64,000 bases of DNA from Daldinia sp. FL1419 (lineage: Eukaryota; Ascomycota; Sordariomycetes; Xylariales; Hypoxylaceae), in contig MU623342.1 of assembly GCA_025201765.1 (NCBI GenBank), positions 372,001 through 436,000 of the forward strand, read 5' to 3'. How positions within the stretch are numbered: the first letter of the stretch is position 1; every line of letters begins with the position of its first letter. Shown in pieces: positions 11,889-24,100 of this stretch. The notes under the pieces are model-generated. The model searched no databases. It was not told where the DNA came from and worked only from the letters and a program-made list of their open reading frames with translations. Made by a program: the position numbers and the translations under genes.

Positions 11889-14800
11889 ATGGCTAGTCAA
11901 GCCAGCGTAGCAAGCAGCCAACCCGATCAACGGCAGTTGAGACTTATTGCTGCTGCGGCCCAAGCCAACGAAGCCAGACTCCGCGATATCTTGGCCGAGG
12001 ATCCTCCCTGGACTTCTAGTACCGATCAAGACGCGCTTCGCCAAGCCCTCCAAAAAGCTGCGGCGCGTGGCAAGCTTACCATAATCCGGCTTCTACTCGA
12101 CCACGGTGCCGAGGTAAATGCCAGACGAGAGAACGAGGTCCCTGCTCTGGTAAAGGCTGCCGAAGGAGGACATGCGGATGTTGTGGCCGAATTGCTAACG
12201 CGCAATGCGGATCCGAATGGGCGGAATCGCAATGCGCAGACCGCCCTATTCAGCGCCTGCTTGAAGGGGTTTAATAAAGTAGTCGAGACTTTATTACAAG
12301 GAGGCGCGAATGTTGAAGCGCAAGACAAGGAAGGGCGAAGTCCTTTATTATTCCTAGCTTCAGAAAAGCCAGGGAAGGGAAAATGGACAATCGACACTCT
12401 GAAGCTACTCCTAAACAACGGGGCAAATCTCGAGGTGAAGGACCAGATTGGTCGAACACCGCTACTATGGGCTGCAACCAATGGTAATGTTGAACTCGCT
12501 AGCATATTGCTGGAAATGGGTGCCGACGTTGCAGCCACGAATAACCGTGGGCGAACTGCTCTACACCTTGCCTCCGAGAGCCACCATAAGGAACAGCATC
12601 AGGATATGGTCAAATTGCTTCTTAACCACGGAGCCAATCCCGGCGCTGTTAGCGATGGTGGCTGGACGCCCCTCCATAATGCCGCTCAGAGCGGGTATGC
12701 ACCTGTCGTTACGTTGCTGCTAGAGGCCGATGCCGATGTAAATGCTGAGCTCTCTAATGGAATGACGCCTTTACATTGGGCTGCATTTAACGGATTCGAA
12801 GAGGTCGTACGGCTTTTATTAACCCGCCCGGATGTTGACCTGTCTATCAAGGATAGCTTCAACCGAACAGCCATGCTCTGTGCTGCCGAGAAAAACCACC
12901 CTGAGATTGTTCAGCTACTCTCACCTGCGCGGTCCGCCGACCGCCTATCTCCTGTGGCAAAGCGCGCGTGCCAAGCCTTTGAAGCTACGGTCGTAGACTT
13001 TGGGCAATTTGAGAAGAAACAACTCGTATCTAAATATTCCGTATACGATCTCCTATACGGGTGGGACTCCGAGAATGATAAACCAAAAATTCCTACGTTG
13101 ACTAAGAATATCAAGTATAAGCCAGACTTTAGATGGATCCATCTTCCTGCGAATAATGTATAGCTCGATCGATTCTCCCTATTATGACTACCAAGGCTAA
13201 CAGGGTATTATAGATTAATTGGATTGAGGTATTTAATTCTCTATTACGTGCCATTGCAATGAGCTTACTTTTTAGTAGACCCTCCTTGCCAAGTCCTTCG
13301 TCGAGGCGGGACACCGGGACATTGAAGCGTTCAAAGCTCTGGAGAAATGTTTCGACCAGGAGCATCGCGGCGAGCTTCCACACTCTCATTTTATGAGGAC
13401 ATGTTCATATCGTATCACGTCGCCTCGAGCTAGTTTTCAAGATAGAAGGGAGGATAAGTCAACTCTTACCCCTTTATCCGAAGAACCGTCCGATGCCAGT
13501 GCAAAGTCAAGTCAGAGTGGCGGGGACTCGACTCCTAAGCAAAGCGATCATTTTGAGGACGACACGCCTACGAAAAAGAAGAGCAAGTCTGAACAGATCA
13601 TGGAGCGGCATCCTAAGAAGCACAAACGGTCTAAAGGTCCCCCGGGTAATCCACCACATCGACAAGAAAGCGCCGCAAGCAACTTGAATACCAAGTCCCA
13701 AGCTCCTCTCGCCTGGGGTACGCCGGGATATGCGCCGTCAAATGGGAAGATCGTCTTATTTGTAAGCACCTAATTTCATATTCGCAAAGCATGGGGTAAC
13801 AAACTAACTTATGAAGATGCCATTCTTACATTACGAAACGGATGAACGGCGGCGTAAGATGAGCAACGCCATTAAGAATGCCCGTGAGGGCCGGCAGCTT
13901 ATCGAAAACTCGCGAGATGCCTTGCTAATGAACGCGTACCTAAACAGCAGCCCTCCTCTCCACCCGCGGCGAACCCTAGACCAGTTTTTCTACCACGGTA
14001 TCGACACCTCGGCCAGAGACACGGACCAAGTGGTCTATCGGTATTGTAAAAGATACTCGTTGGAGCCCAAGGTGTTTATGGTCGATCAACTGTGGCTTTG
14101 GGTCATTGGAAGGGGTAAATATGTCTGGGATGTTAGTTAAAATGATGGCTAATCCGTCCTAGACCTTATTATTACGTGCTTCCCTCAGCGTTGGGACCAG
14201 CCTAAGCAGGACCCTTTGAATGTTTTGGATGGGATCATAGAGGAAACGAATGCGAAAACTCGACCGCCTATTGGATCTGTGTGGTAAGTATATATATTTT
14301 CACGCCCTTTCAATCCCCGACTGCTCCGTCCCTGGAACGGAGGCTAATAGATCAACAGTATGCTACCGTACTATTCTCCTATATTCCCCTTTGATCAACT
14401 CGAAAGGTATGGTTCGTAGGTATGCTGGGTACTGACGTATGCCAGATGATTTAGCAATGCTTATCACCAGCCGGTGTTCTGGTACGTTCGACCGGCACCG
14501 GCTCGACAACCAAGACTTTCAATTTCTGGACATGTTTGAGAGTTCCATCGGCGTCGTCACAGATCGGGAAAGCCAGCTGTTCAGCCGCTTTAATCGAGCC
14601 TCGGCGCAATCAGCTCAATGGCTCCAGTATCACCGGCGTCGACGAAGTATGGGCCGACTCGCTCGCATGCCTTCGTTCGGAACGCCGGAGCCGTATGAAG
14701 GTATGGACCGGTTCCCGGACGCACTGCTCGATATCGGCGTCGAGACATCACTGTTGGCCGAGATCAAGGATATCCGCGATGAGCTGAGCATTATTGCCGT

Positions 14801-15740
14801 GCTGCTTGACTCACAGCTAGCCGCGCTCGCCGACCTCGAAGATCAGATAATAGAGGAATTACGCTCCGAGGGTCCCAACCGCCGCACCATGGACACTGCC
14901 ATCGCCGAGATCCGTAAGCGTGGTCGGGAACAACTGCGCGGCCTTGAAGTGAGACAGAAGGATATCTGGCGCATGGATCAGCAAGCCGCTTCGCTCTACG
15001 ATAACTTGACTGATCTGCTCGACCTCAAGCAGAAGCACTCCAACGCGCTCGAGGCGCGGTTCGCAGGCGACCAAGCCGTTATTGCGGCAAAGCAAGGGCA
15101 GACTGTAATGGTATTCACAATCGTCACCATCATCTTCCTTCCGATGAGTTTCATCGCCGCGTTCTTCTCCATCGACGTCCAAGAGTGGCAAGACGGCACC
15201 GTCGCGCTGACAATCCCGTACGTGAGTAAGTACATGTTTGGGATCGGGCTGGGCGTCAGCGTGCCGTTAATTGCGATGGCGTTTGCCGTTACGGATATTT
15301 CCGACGCGGCGAGGGATATCCTTGGTGCGGGGAGGAAATGGTTAGGTCAGAAAAGGAGACGGCTTTCGATAGGAGGGAAAAAGCGCGATGAGGAGGAAAT
15401 CCCGGAACAGGAAGTGTATGTTGCCCCGCCGAGGACTTCGATGTCGGTGTCACAGCGCGAGAGGGGAGGGATCAGTAGGGACTTGCAGACGGATGGGTTT
15501 TCTGCGAGAATGAGGCCGAGACATAGTCGTGATAGAAGCGCCGACTATGGATACTATGCCGCGGCGAGACTATCGCCAGTGTCTGGGCGGCGCGGATCAG
15601 GCGGTTTGAGGAAGGTTAGCTTTGGCGATACGAATGGGAATGGCCATGTGATAGGGGCTCCGTGGGGGAGACCTAGTCTTGATCGAAGTCGTGGGAGGAG
15701 AATGAGTGAAGATTTGGAGAAGGGAAGGAGAGGGTATTGA
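11889..15740 (+). CDS. ankyrin-repeat protein with C-terminal CorA-like membrane domain
   Basis: A large multidomain protein of a type common in filamentous fungi: N-terminal ankyrin repeats, a middle conserved region, and a C-terminal CorA/Mg2+-transporter-like domain. Exons read as 11,889-13,157, 13,214-13,228 (only 15 bp), 13,279-13,761, 13,817-14,114, 14,163-14,283 and a last exon to 15,740. Exon 1 encodes about nine ankyrin repeats (roughly residues 45-345). Exons 3-5 carry family landmarks FKALEKCFDQEHRGE, HSHFMR, DQLWLW and CFPQRWDQP. The last exon carries FQFLDMFESSIG, a long helical segment, and two membrane spans (about 15,106-15,174 and 15,231-15,290). The canonical CorA GMN motif is absent; FFSI stands at the end of the first span, so metal transport should not be assumed. 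The last splice is awkward: acceptor 14,445 restores a conserved LAMLITSRCSG segment but is out of frame, whereas acceptor 14,470 is in frame and drops about nine residues (1,151-residue protein). The start at 11,889 follows a pyrimidine tract. Confidence 0.8.
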
Positions 15741-16227
15741 TAAGGCAGGGGATAGGATGAGGTGTAAAAATTGGATATGAGTCGCGAAGGGACTTGATGG
15801 ATATAGTATACCGCTTGTACAGTGCGGTTGTGGGTGAGTTTACGAGATACATTAGCCTTGGAACAAAAAGTACACGATATACCCGAGCGATAATTCAGCT
15901 CATTTAAAAGTATAATATATTATTACTTAATGTTTCATGGGTTTGTAACTGCTCACTCCATAGGTAGGGTAGGGTAGGTAGGTGGTGATTTAACATAACT
16001 ACCTATTTGATGTAAGATGTAAGAAATGTCATCTCTAATACGCCTACTAACTCGAGACGGGCTGCTTCTCCAAAGACGAAGTCATACACAATTAGACCTC
16101 GTCGCAATTGTGTATTTAGTCGTCGTTTATACAGTCTATATAACCTCTAAAAAACAAAACCGAAAACACTCAGATAGTCTGTCTAATAATAATACGACTA
16201 AAAGGTCAAAAAAATTGGAAAAAGGAA
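15741..16227. other. intergenic region
   Basis: 3' flank of the ankyrin-CorA gene and downstream flank of the tRNA. A GGTAGGGTAGGGTAGGTAGG run lies near 15,962. No gene seen. Confidence 0.5.
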
Positions 16228-16298
16228 TGCATCAGCCGCGAATCGAACGCGGGGCCCATCGATGGCAACGATGGATTTTACCACTAAACCACTGATGC
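16228..16298 (-). tRNA. tRNA-Gly (anticodon GCC)
   Basis: Read on the minus strand the sequence starts GCATCAGTGG and ends CGGCTGATGC plus an A discriminator, giving a 71-nt cloverleaf without intron. The seven-base-pair acceptor stem is GCATCAG/CTGATGC. The D arm contains GGTTTAGTGGTAAAAT. The anticodon stem-loop has arms CATCG/CGATG around TTGCCAT, so the anticodon is GCC. The T arm is CCGCG-TTCGATT-CGCGG. T-rich runs follow on the minus strand (complement of about 16,209-16,223), a plausible RNA polymerase III terminator. Confidence 0.96.
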
Positions 16299-16647
16299 TA
16301 GATGCTCAATACTTGATTGGCTTATACAAGTTTTTGCTTTACTATCATATATATAGCGTTGCACTATCTATAGGCACTACGCGCAAAAGTGGGGTCGCAA
16401 ATCAACCATCTCCCAATCAGATCTTCAGTACCCGCTCTCACTAGGACTCCTTACAACTCATACACTCGCTCATACACTCACTCATACCAAACACTTACAA
16501 AGCTCATCGTGGCAACACCATATCCCCATCTCCAACAAATTCCCAATACCTTTTCTCTTATCTCTCCTCTTTTCCGAGAAATATCCCCGCTTCCCCTCAT
16601 AAATCTCATCATAAAACCTAAATACACCAGCAAATTAGGAGGCAGCG
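16299..16647. other. promoter/5' UTR region of the CCDC97-like gene
   Basis: A 349-bp stretch between the tRNA and the start codon at 16,648. It is C/T-rich in its second half with repeated CATACACTC-like motifs (about 16,460-16,485). It also holds the internal upstream flank of the divergent tRNA. Confidence 0.45.
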
Positions 16648-17632
16648 ATGAGCATAAGCCCCGACGCAGCTGCAGCCGCTGCATCCCCGATGCCCCCAGC
16701 AGCCCCCCCTTCACCCCCCGCCTCCTCCGCCTCCTCGCCCGCCGCCCCGTACATCAAGCCCCAGCCGCGGCCGCCCAGATCCCCCGCGCACTCGGCGCAG
16801 ATCAGGGTCCAGAACAGGCGCAGGGAGTACTTGGAGCGGAATCCGGGGTACTTTGGTTCGCTGGAGCATGAGCTCGCCGGTATGGACGCATATTTTCTCT
16901 CCTCTTATTCCATGTGTCTTTCTTTCTTTTTCTTTTTCCTTTTTTTTTTTTTTTTTTGGTGTTGTAGTTATTCGATAGTCGAGGAACTTACGGCATAGTC
17001 TTAGGTCATGTAGCGAAGTGAAGTAGAAAAGTAGCTGACTCTGAATAGATCCCGTATTATACGATGCGCTTATACGGCAATTCCAATCGCCCGCCGAGCG
17101 CGAAAAAGAGGGTCGCGAGAAGGGGTACTCGCGCACGCTAGAAGTTGATCTGTTGCGCGGCGAGGCCAAGTTAGCGCAACTTACTTCCCTCGCCTCTTCC
17201 TCTCAGCAAAACAACCCCCCTGCAGAATCCTCACAGGCATCCTGGCTCCCGAAACCAGCGTCGGAGGATACCGACCCGTTTATTCGGGAATACGCCAACG
17301 GGGGCGACGGGTTCGGCGACGACAGCAGTGCTGGTTCGGGAGCGGGAACTCGGAGTAAAGGATTGCCGCGGAAGCCGGAGACTAAGGAGGAGGGGCGAGA
17401 AAGGTGGGATGCCTTTTTGAGGAGACGGTTTGTGTTAGGGCGAGATGAGGATTTCGATTATAGCGCCGTGGATGAGAATGACGAGTTGGATGTTTTGGAA
17501 CGCCGGGAGCAGGAGGATGCGTGGTTCGATGATGAGGATCCTGGGTGGGCAAGTGATTCTGCTGGCGACCAGGGGGGTGGTGGCGAGAGGGAGAAGAAGC
17601 TTGAAGGAGAGACGGGGATTCAGGATTTCTGA
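16648..17632 (+). CDS. CCDC97-like protein (DUF2052)
   Basis: Fungal member of the CCDC97/DUF2052 family. Human CCDC97 associates with the SF3B part of the U2 spliceosome; a nuclear splicing-related role here is inferred from family only. Two exons, 16,648-16,879 and 17,049-17,632, are joined by a 169-bp intron (GTATGG...AATAG, branch CTGAC, with an 18-T run inside), giving 271 residues. Residues 1-50 are low-complexity Ala/Pro/Ser. The conserved N-terminal block is RVQNRRREYLERNPGYF (about 54-70), and across the splice site HELADPVLYDALIRQF. Then come YSRTLEVDLLRGEAKL and the C-terminal hallmark WDAFLRRRFVLGRDEDFDY, followed by a very acidic tail. The 3' end converges on the dioxygenase gene with 263 bp between stop codons. 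Confidence 0.88.
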
Positions 17633-17895
17633 GGGTGGAAAGATAGGGCTAAGATGTCTACTCTGCGAGATGAGAAAGGATAATATAATATAACCATTGG
17701 CTTCGAGCTGCAGTAGCAGCGCTGTAGAGGAAGTAGATATATATCGCTTTCGAGAAAAATAAGTATACTATTACTCGGTCCTTAGGGTTACGGAGCTTAT
17801 AGAAGGAGACCAAGTAATAGATCAAGGATCGTCTTGTAGGGATAAAAATTTCAAACGTCAATTAATACACAGTACAGTCTAGTTACTTGATGCGT

Positions 17896-19007
17896 CTAGT
17901 CTAGCTCAGGTACAGGCAAATGATCGACGAGCTTCATCTGCAATCCAAGCTGCGCGAGGGCCTTTACCGCGTTCTCATCCCTTAGTCTTTCGGTTTCTTC
18001 TTTCGTTGTTAATACAAAGTCATGCTTGAGCAGCAACCCCCCTTCTTGGAAGTTATATTCCTTCGCTATGGCCGCGTCTGCTTTTTCAAAGTCCACTATT
18101 AGGCTCTGCTTCACGCCAAATACTGCGTCTGATGTCTCATATGGGTCACCGCGCGCGTAGAGTGCCCTGATTAAAAGATTCTTTAGTTTCTTATAGCAGT
18201 AAGGGGAGACGAGGGGGCTTTTGACTCACGTTATTAAATGATCCCATCCCTCCTTTTCGAACATGAAATGCAAATGCGCCGGTCTCCAGCAATGTCTACC
18301 AAGCCTCTCCAGAAGCTTCCCCACAGGACCGTCATGAGGGATGGGATAGCTCACGGGCTTGATTCCCTTGAACCAGAAGCGACCCTCGCTGTCGCTCACC
18401 ATAACGCAACGCTCGCTCGGCTCGCCGCGATTAGAATGCTGCACGTCGTAGTGTCCGCTGCTATCTGTTTCCCAGATATCGATCTTGACATCCGGCACAG
18501 GCCTACCCGCTGTATCTTTTACGGTGCAGATGCACAATAATGGCTCCCCGTCGGGATCCGACGCCATGTTCGATCCGCTGGGTAACGTAGGGGCATCGTG
18601 GGTGTGGAAGGGTCCCAAGACCGAGCCCTCGGTTGACGACGGTGGCTTGGGGTGGTTGATGCTGTCGACTAACAAGGAGAGGCCTAGGATATCGGAGAGT
18701 AGGATGAATTCCTAGGCCCACATGCCATTAGTTGCCTAAACCTTTTCCAAAATCAAAAAGGCAGTATACATACATGGCGCACGTCACTGCTAATCTGTCC
18801 ACAGCCCACGAGGAAATTGAGCGCTTCCATCCACTCGTCCGTACTAAGCCGTGTCTCTCGAGCGAAGTCGTGCAGATGCGTCACCAACCGCGACATTAGA
18901 TATCGTAGGCGCGCATTCTGACATTGCGAATTGATCCGAATGGTGTTCGGCGTGATATTATCAATGGTCAAGTCCAAAAGCTTTGGTATATTTACGGGGG
19001 TAACCAT
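17896..19007 (-). CDS. intradiol ring-cleavage dioxygenase (catechol/hydroxyquinol 1,2-dioxygenase-like)
   Basis: Non-heme Fe(III) enzyme expected to cleave a catechol-type ring between the two hydroxyls, feeding the 3-oxoadipate route. Three exons on the minus strand (19,007-18,774, 18,711-18,230, 18,166-17,896) with introns of 62 bp (GTATGT...CCTAG) and 63 bp (GTGAGT...TCAG) give 328 residues. The N-terminal dioxygenase helical domain shows HLHDFARETRLSTDEWMEAL (about residues 45-64) and EFILLSDILG. The catalytic domain has all four expected iron ligands: Tyr166 in SGHYDVQ, Tyr200 in VSYPIPHDGPVG, and His224/His226 in RPAHLHFM. Length fits the family. The exact substrate (catechol, hydroxyquinol or a derivative) cannot be told from the sequence. 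It stands alone; no pathway partner or regulator is adjacent. Its tail contains LLKHDFVL followed by a charged helix. Confidence 0.9.
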
Positions 19008-20408
19008 TGCGACGACTATGCAGAGAGGACGAACTTAGAGCGGGGGGGTAGCTAAGGAGGAAATGAGACGATGGCATGACGAGCAGTCGAAGCTGGGGAT
19101 TCAAGAAGACTGAAATAGGGTCGTTTATACCTTATGTAATTCTCTGTCATCCTGTCTGTCTTGGTTCCGGCAGTTGATGGTCGGATGTCTTAGCGCATGG
19201 AGAAGCTTGCTGTTGGGAGAAGGTTGACCCTGGAAAACTGGACGACGAACGGCATGGTACAGCAGTAACCGTCGCTATTGACGCAGTAACCCGTAACTCG
19301 GGAAGAGACAGTCAAGTTAGATGGGTGTTGCGGATGTTTCTGTTGGAGTCGACTCACCAAACACCTGACTATCTAGGTGCACAAGGTTGACAAGCCGTGT
19401 TACGCATCGAGCCCCGGGTCATGATATAGTTGAATCTGCCTTTACATGCCGATAATAAGAACCATCGGATCTAACCCAAGGAGTATCGTCGAGATGGAGC
19501 TACCCATTACGTGGGGTAGACAGGGATCAGGAGAGGGGCAAAGGGGGGGAGGGGTGGGAGGTTGTCGTTCTCGATAAATGCTTAGGTCCGAAAGGTACGC
19601 CAATCAGTCCCCGGATATTTACAATAAATGGCGTTCCCATAAAAGTCAAGATCCGAGTCGATCTATTATTCCCATGTTGCACCAACCCCTATTTTCTCTA
19701 CCAGGTAGGTACCTAAGGTTAGCCATATGTACTATACCGTCTTACTAACGTTGGTTAGCTTCCGCTCGTGATATAATATGACCAAACTGCAATAGTGTAT
19801 TTATCAGAATGAGGCTCATTAATATATTAGACGGAAACGTAATCCGAAGTGCATTGCTACCTGGCCTACTTAAACTTCAAAGTCCACGTAGGCGGCAGAG
19901 CAGGTACTAAAAACATCCCTGGGAAGCCAATCCACTTTATAATCTCTTCCTGGGCAGATTAGAGAGGTCAGAGGTAGAGCTAAAAGTATGTATAACAATA
20001 TTTACCGCATAATATCATCTAGTTCTTCCACTTATCTCTCAACTTCACACCGCAAATCTACAAACCTAGATGGCAATTCCCCCACGGTTTTTGTCTCAGC
20101 CAGCGCCACACATGTACTTATCCGTGAGACGAAAGCGTAGTACGGGAAAGACAGGATACGCTAGATCGTAGTACGCGTAAAGATCTCAAGTACCACAATA
20201 TGTTTCTCCAGAAAGATGGTCCACGAAGACTTAGATAGGGGCTAAGAAACCACGGGCTAACGTTGCTAAAGCGAAGAGCCATTGCGTAATGGCGGAGACT
20301 CGTGTAAATGAGATGTCGGAATTAGGGGCCACAAAACGAGCCTTGTCATCTAAGCCTTACAGATTGTGATACGATTCCCAATATAGTGGTGTATGAGCTG
20401 CCTGTCGA
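19008..20408. other. intergenic region
   Basis: Upstream region of the dioxygenase and 5' flank of the HET relic. G-rich runs lie near 19,535-19,560 and an AGGTAGGTACCTAAGG motif near 19,704. No open frame with family resemblance was found. Confidence 0.5.
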
Positions 20409-21180
20409 TTGAGGGCAGCTTATACTGCTGAAGCACCCCAATTATCGCCTTATCGTATAATTGTTCGTGGAACTGGCTATAGCGTACAGAAACGCCCCCA
20501 CAACGACTATGAGGATGTCGACGTCTTCGTTAAAAAAGCTGGCAGTGGTTCCCCCCCACGGCTACCGCGAGGGAATAGAGTGCGGTCATTATGCAGCTCC
20601 TTCCCTGGGTCTTTCGAGTGGGCACGACACCAGATAGACAATTGCGTCAACTCCCACCCGCTCTGTCGCTCCTTAGAGAATTCCTTCATGCCAACCCTGG
20701 CCCGAACCTTTCAAGACGCTATCTACTGGGCACGATCAGATGAAGCGGATTACCTCTGGATTGATGGCGTGTGTATCTTACAAGATAACTGAGATGATTG
20801 GGTTCGGGAATCTGGTTAAATGTGCTAGACTTACCAAAACTCTTACGTGAGGATTGTGGCTGCCTTTGGCAGGGATCCGACATCTAGAATTTTTTCAGTA
20901 TATCTAGATCGATCAGAGATAAAGCCACTCGCAACTCTACGACGTGCGGGTACAGGGTCAAGTTGGTCACTGTACATGGGAAAAGCACGGCACGATCATT
21001 TCCACGACTGGGAGAACTAGGTACGAGCTGCGAGAGGTACTGCCGCTAATGAAACGCGCATTGCGTTATCAAGAGCGGCTCGTATCCCCACCATTCTCAG
21101 AAGTTGAGGCCAAACGAGAGATACCTTGCTGGGCTTTGGTCTTGCGATCTCCTACGTGGTCTACTATGGATCGGTAGCTT
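20409..21180 (+). pseudogene. broken HET (heterokaryon incompatibility) domain gene
   Basis: HET-domain proteins trigger incompatibility or cell death reactions in filamentous fungi. Fragments occur in family order: SHPLCRSLENSFMP (near 20,651-20,695) corresponds to the segment before the domain; LARTFQDAIYWAR and YLWIDGVCILQD (20,699-20,786) are the conserved core; DDWVRES and, after two stops, TYQNSYVRIVAAF (near 20,830) continue it. A later frame gives LRYQERLVSP (near 21,061-21,095). The part between SFMP and LARTF, where the CWG-type motif belongs, is missing, so there is an internal deletion. In-frame stops at 20,790 and 20,817 and a frame change before about 21,000 confirm decay. The stops are not of a dense RIP pattern; composition is normal. 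Remnants may extend to about 22,150 but I cannot align them. Confidence 0.75.
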
Positions 21181-24100
21181 TTGGATGCTGAGTCGAAAGG
21201 CCGTATTCACATTCAAGCCATCGGACTCAGGCTAGTACTTTAACCCCAGATCCGATATCATCAGGCAGGATTGGTCGTTAGCCCAACCCTTATACCTGCT
21301 CGAGATCGGCTGGGTTTCTCAAAGGGAGTATGCATACGAGATCTACTATCTTATATTGAAGCCAACGCGACTTGGTGGAGAATTCGTATGTCCGAGTCGG
21401 AGTGTTCACAAGATTTCGCTTTCCCATTACGAAACCTAAACGCGAGAAATGGGATAAATTAGGGATATGGTGTGTATGCGAGATCGAATAAATATCTTAA
21501 ACTTCCTTAGAGTCTTGTTTTAATGGGCGACCGCCGCTTTGAAAAATAATCTAGAAAGCAAGGCTTAAATATTTAAGATTCATTAAACACTTATATTTAA
21601 TACTAACCCGTTCTTTTTTTTTTTTTTTTTTTTTTCCCAGCGGAGTTGACCGAAGGATATGCCAATACAGTAGCTACTCACTCAGCCCCCTCAAAGGTAA
21701 CGATGTCAACATCACCGACGTAATTCAGCTCCAGTTCTTTCAGACACATATCTCTTGGGGGCGGCGGAAAGAATGGCAATGATATCTTCGGACGCATGTC
21801 GGAGCAGGACGTTTAAAGAGTGCATATGAGGCTATTCAGGTAACGAGCGAAGGACAAACGTGGCGGTGTCCAAATATTGATGCCCAACGAGCCGAACTAT
21901 AGAGCCTCGGGGGCTCGCAGACGCTCACCGGAAATCCATTGGATATCAATCTGCATCTTGGCGCCGCGACGAGCCTCGCCCGTTCACCGACGTCTGGTGG
22001 TGTTACTTCGGAGGCCCGGTGGAAAAGCACATGCTTTCTGCTATATGCTTCCCACACATTGAACTGGGTTCACGGGATTTACCATGTAACCTTGTTGCAG
22101 CTCTGTCTAGCCTTACCTACCGAACATTGCGTGCCTAGTTCCTAGGATCCACGTGGCTGTGGTGGTGGTGATGGTGGGTTGGGTACGTTCCAGAACACAT
22201 AGGACGAGCGCGCGATCTTAGGTACAGTAGATCGCAGGATAACATGTCACTGAACAGGCCCAGTGGTCCAGCCTTTTGTGCGACTTATAGACTGCAGTAG
22301 GTTAGGTACCTATAAGGTGGTATTTACCACACGAACCGTAAATAGTCCAATTATTACTTCCGGCATCATTAGCAGGTTTGCCGGTAAGTACCTAATAAGG
22401 CAGACATTTCAAGTCGTTTTTATATGACTTTTGCATGTTGAAACATGCGGTACAAAACGTAAATGATCCAGCTTCGCACTTGAGACAAACAGCAGCGCGT
22501 TGGGTAATGACGTGAGATGCTTAAACGGCCCGCCACCGCCACCTTGTAACTGCTAACGGTCCTGTTACGTAGGCGCTCGTACACTTATGCCTCACGGGCA
22601 TTCGTAGGGCACTGAAGAGGCGTAGAGGACCAATTTGTGTTGCTCATATGTTCGTTTAGTGTTGGTGGTAATACTTGGTCATTACCTAGTTAGTGTAAGT
22701 GTGAAAATTGTGTAAATTCCCGTTCACGATAGCAATTGGAGGGGTCAGGAGCACTAGGATACCATTGGTGGTAATTCTCCGGTATGTCTCTAACAAAGTG
22801 AATAATAGGTAACTTATTACGCCTAATGGAATAATCTAGCCAACCTCTACTGCTAATATTTTCCGATGTTAGGTCATTCGACAGCCTTAATCGTGAGTCA
22901 ACAAGTCTAGAACAAGAAGTCATACTTGCAATGAGAGGGTTGCGGTGAGCAAGCAATTGAGTGGCAAAATGTAAATAGTTTGAAGTAGCCTATACTTCAT
23001 CAAGTTCACAAAGTGCAGGACAATGTTTTTTCTTTTCTTCTTTTTTTTTTTAAAAAAAAAAAAGAAACAAAGTTCTCTTAAGGAATGCCTATGGCAGTGC
23101 AAAGGACAAACGTGGGCCAAGGTGATCAACTAGAACAAAACCAACTCCGTAATATTGACAGGTAGGTATCTATATGGAAAAACTAAGGAGAGTGGTGTAC
23201 ATTACATAGCCAAATCTAAAACACAATAGCCAATCCATGAGAAGAACGATCAAGGGGTATAAACAAGCAGGGGAACGATGAACCTCAACGGAAATCAGTG
23301 CTCCAAACCATCCCCTGTATGTTAACTTTTGTTCTCTTTACCCTTTTCTATCCATCCAAATTGACTTTTAGACGCGAGTCTCTTTCTCTAGCTCTATCAA
23401 ACCACAAGAGACGTTAGGAAATCTAGCGAAAATCGTAGTATACACCGGGTATATCTTTTTGAATCTAATCCGGGCCCGCGCCGAATGTGAGATCTAAGTT
23501 CTAAATTCCAACTCCGAAAAATATAAGCCAACTAGGAAAATAAAAGGCGAGTCGGAGGGGGTCGGTAGATTGTGTTGTACATAGATGTTTCGTTAGGGGA
23601 CGCGTAAAGAGTGGTCATCGTCGCCATTTGTCGAGATACTAGATGTTTCACATCTAGAACAAAGAGCGTATTTCGTAGTTCTGTAGCTAGTTTCGAGTTC
23701 TCTGCGGGATAGCGGAGCTGTTTCATCACTCCTTGCTCCCGCCTCACGATGCCCTCTACCCAGGTATGCCGTTGGGATTCCGCGAGATCCCAAGATTGGT
23801 TGCTTAGCTGCTAAGAATGGGTTGATGTAACGAGTTCCTCGCGAATAGCAGCTACCTGAATCTAGTGTGGAAGAGACAGTTGGCCTTAAGAGTTGATGGT
23901 TTGCGTGCACCCATCACACTTGCGATGGTGGTGACAGTTGACACAGGTGGGTGTGTAGGGAATTGTCATGGGTCCGAATCCGCAGGAGCAGCAGTACCAG
24001 AGTCGAGTACTAGTGTTGGTAGGCATTTTAAAATTGGTGATGAGTAGTTAGGTTGGGGTTATAAGGAACTGTGAGATGTGAAAGAAGCTTATATGTAATG

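Noticed and set aside
14359..14406. Extra 48-bp exon in the ankyrin-CorA gene
   Set aside because: It has splice-like borders but its translation does not fit the family and it does not cure the frame problem at 14,445.
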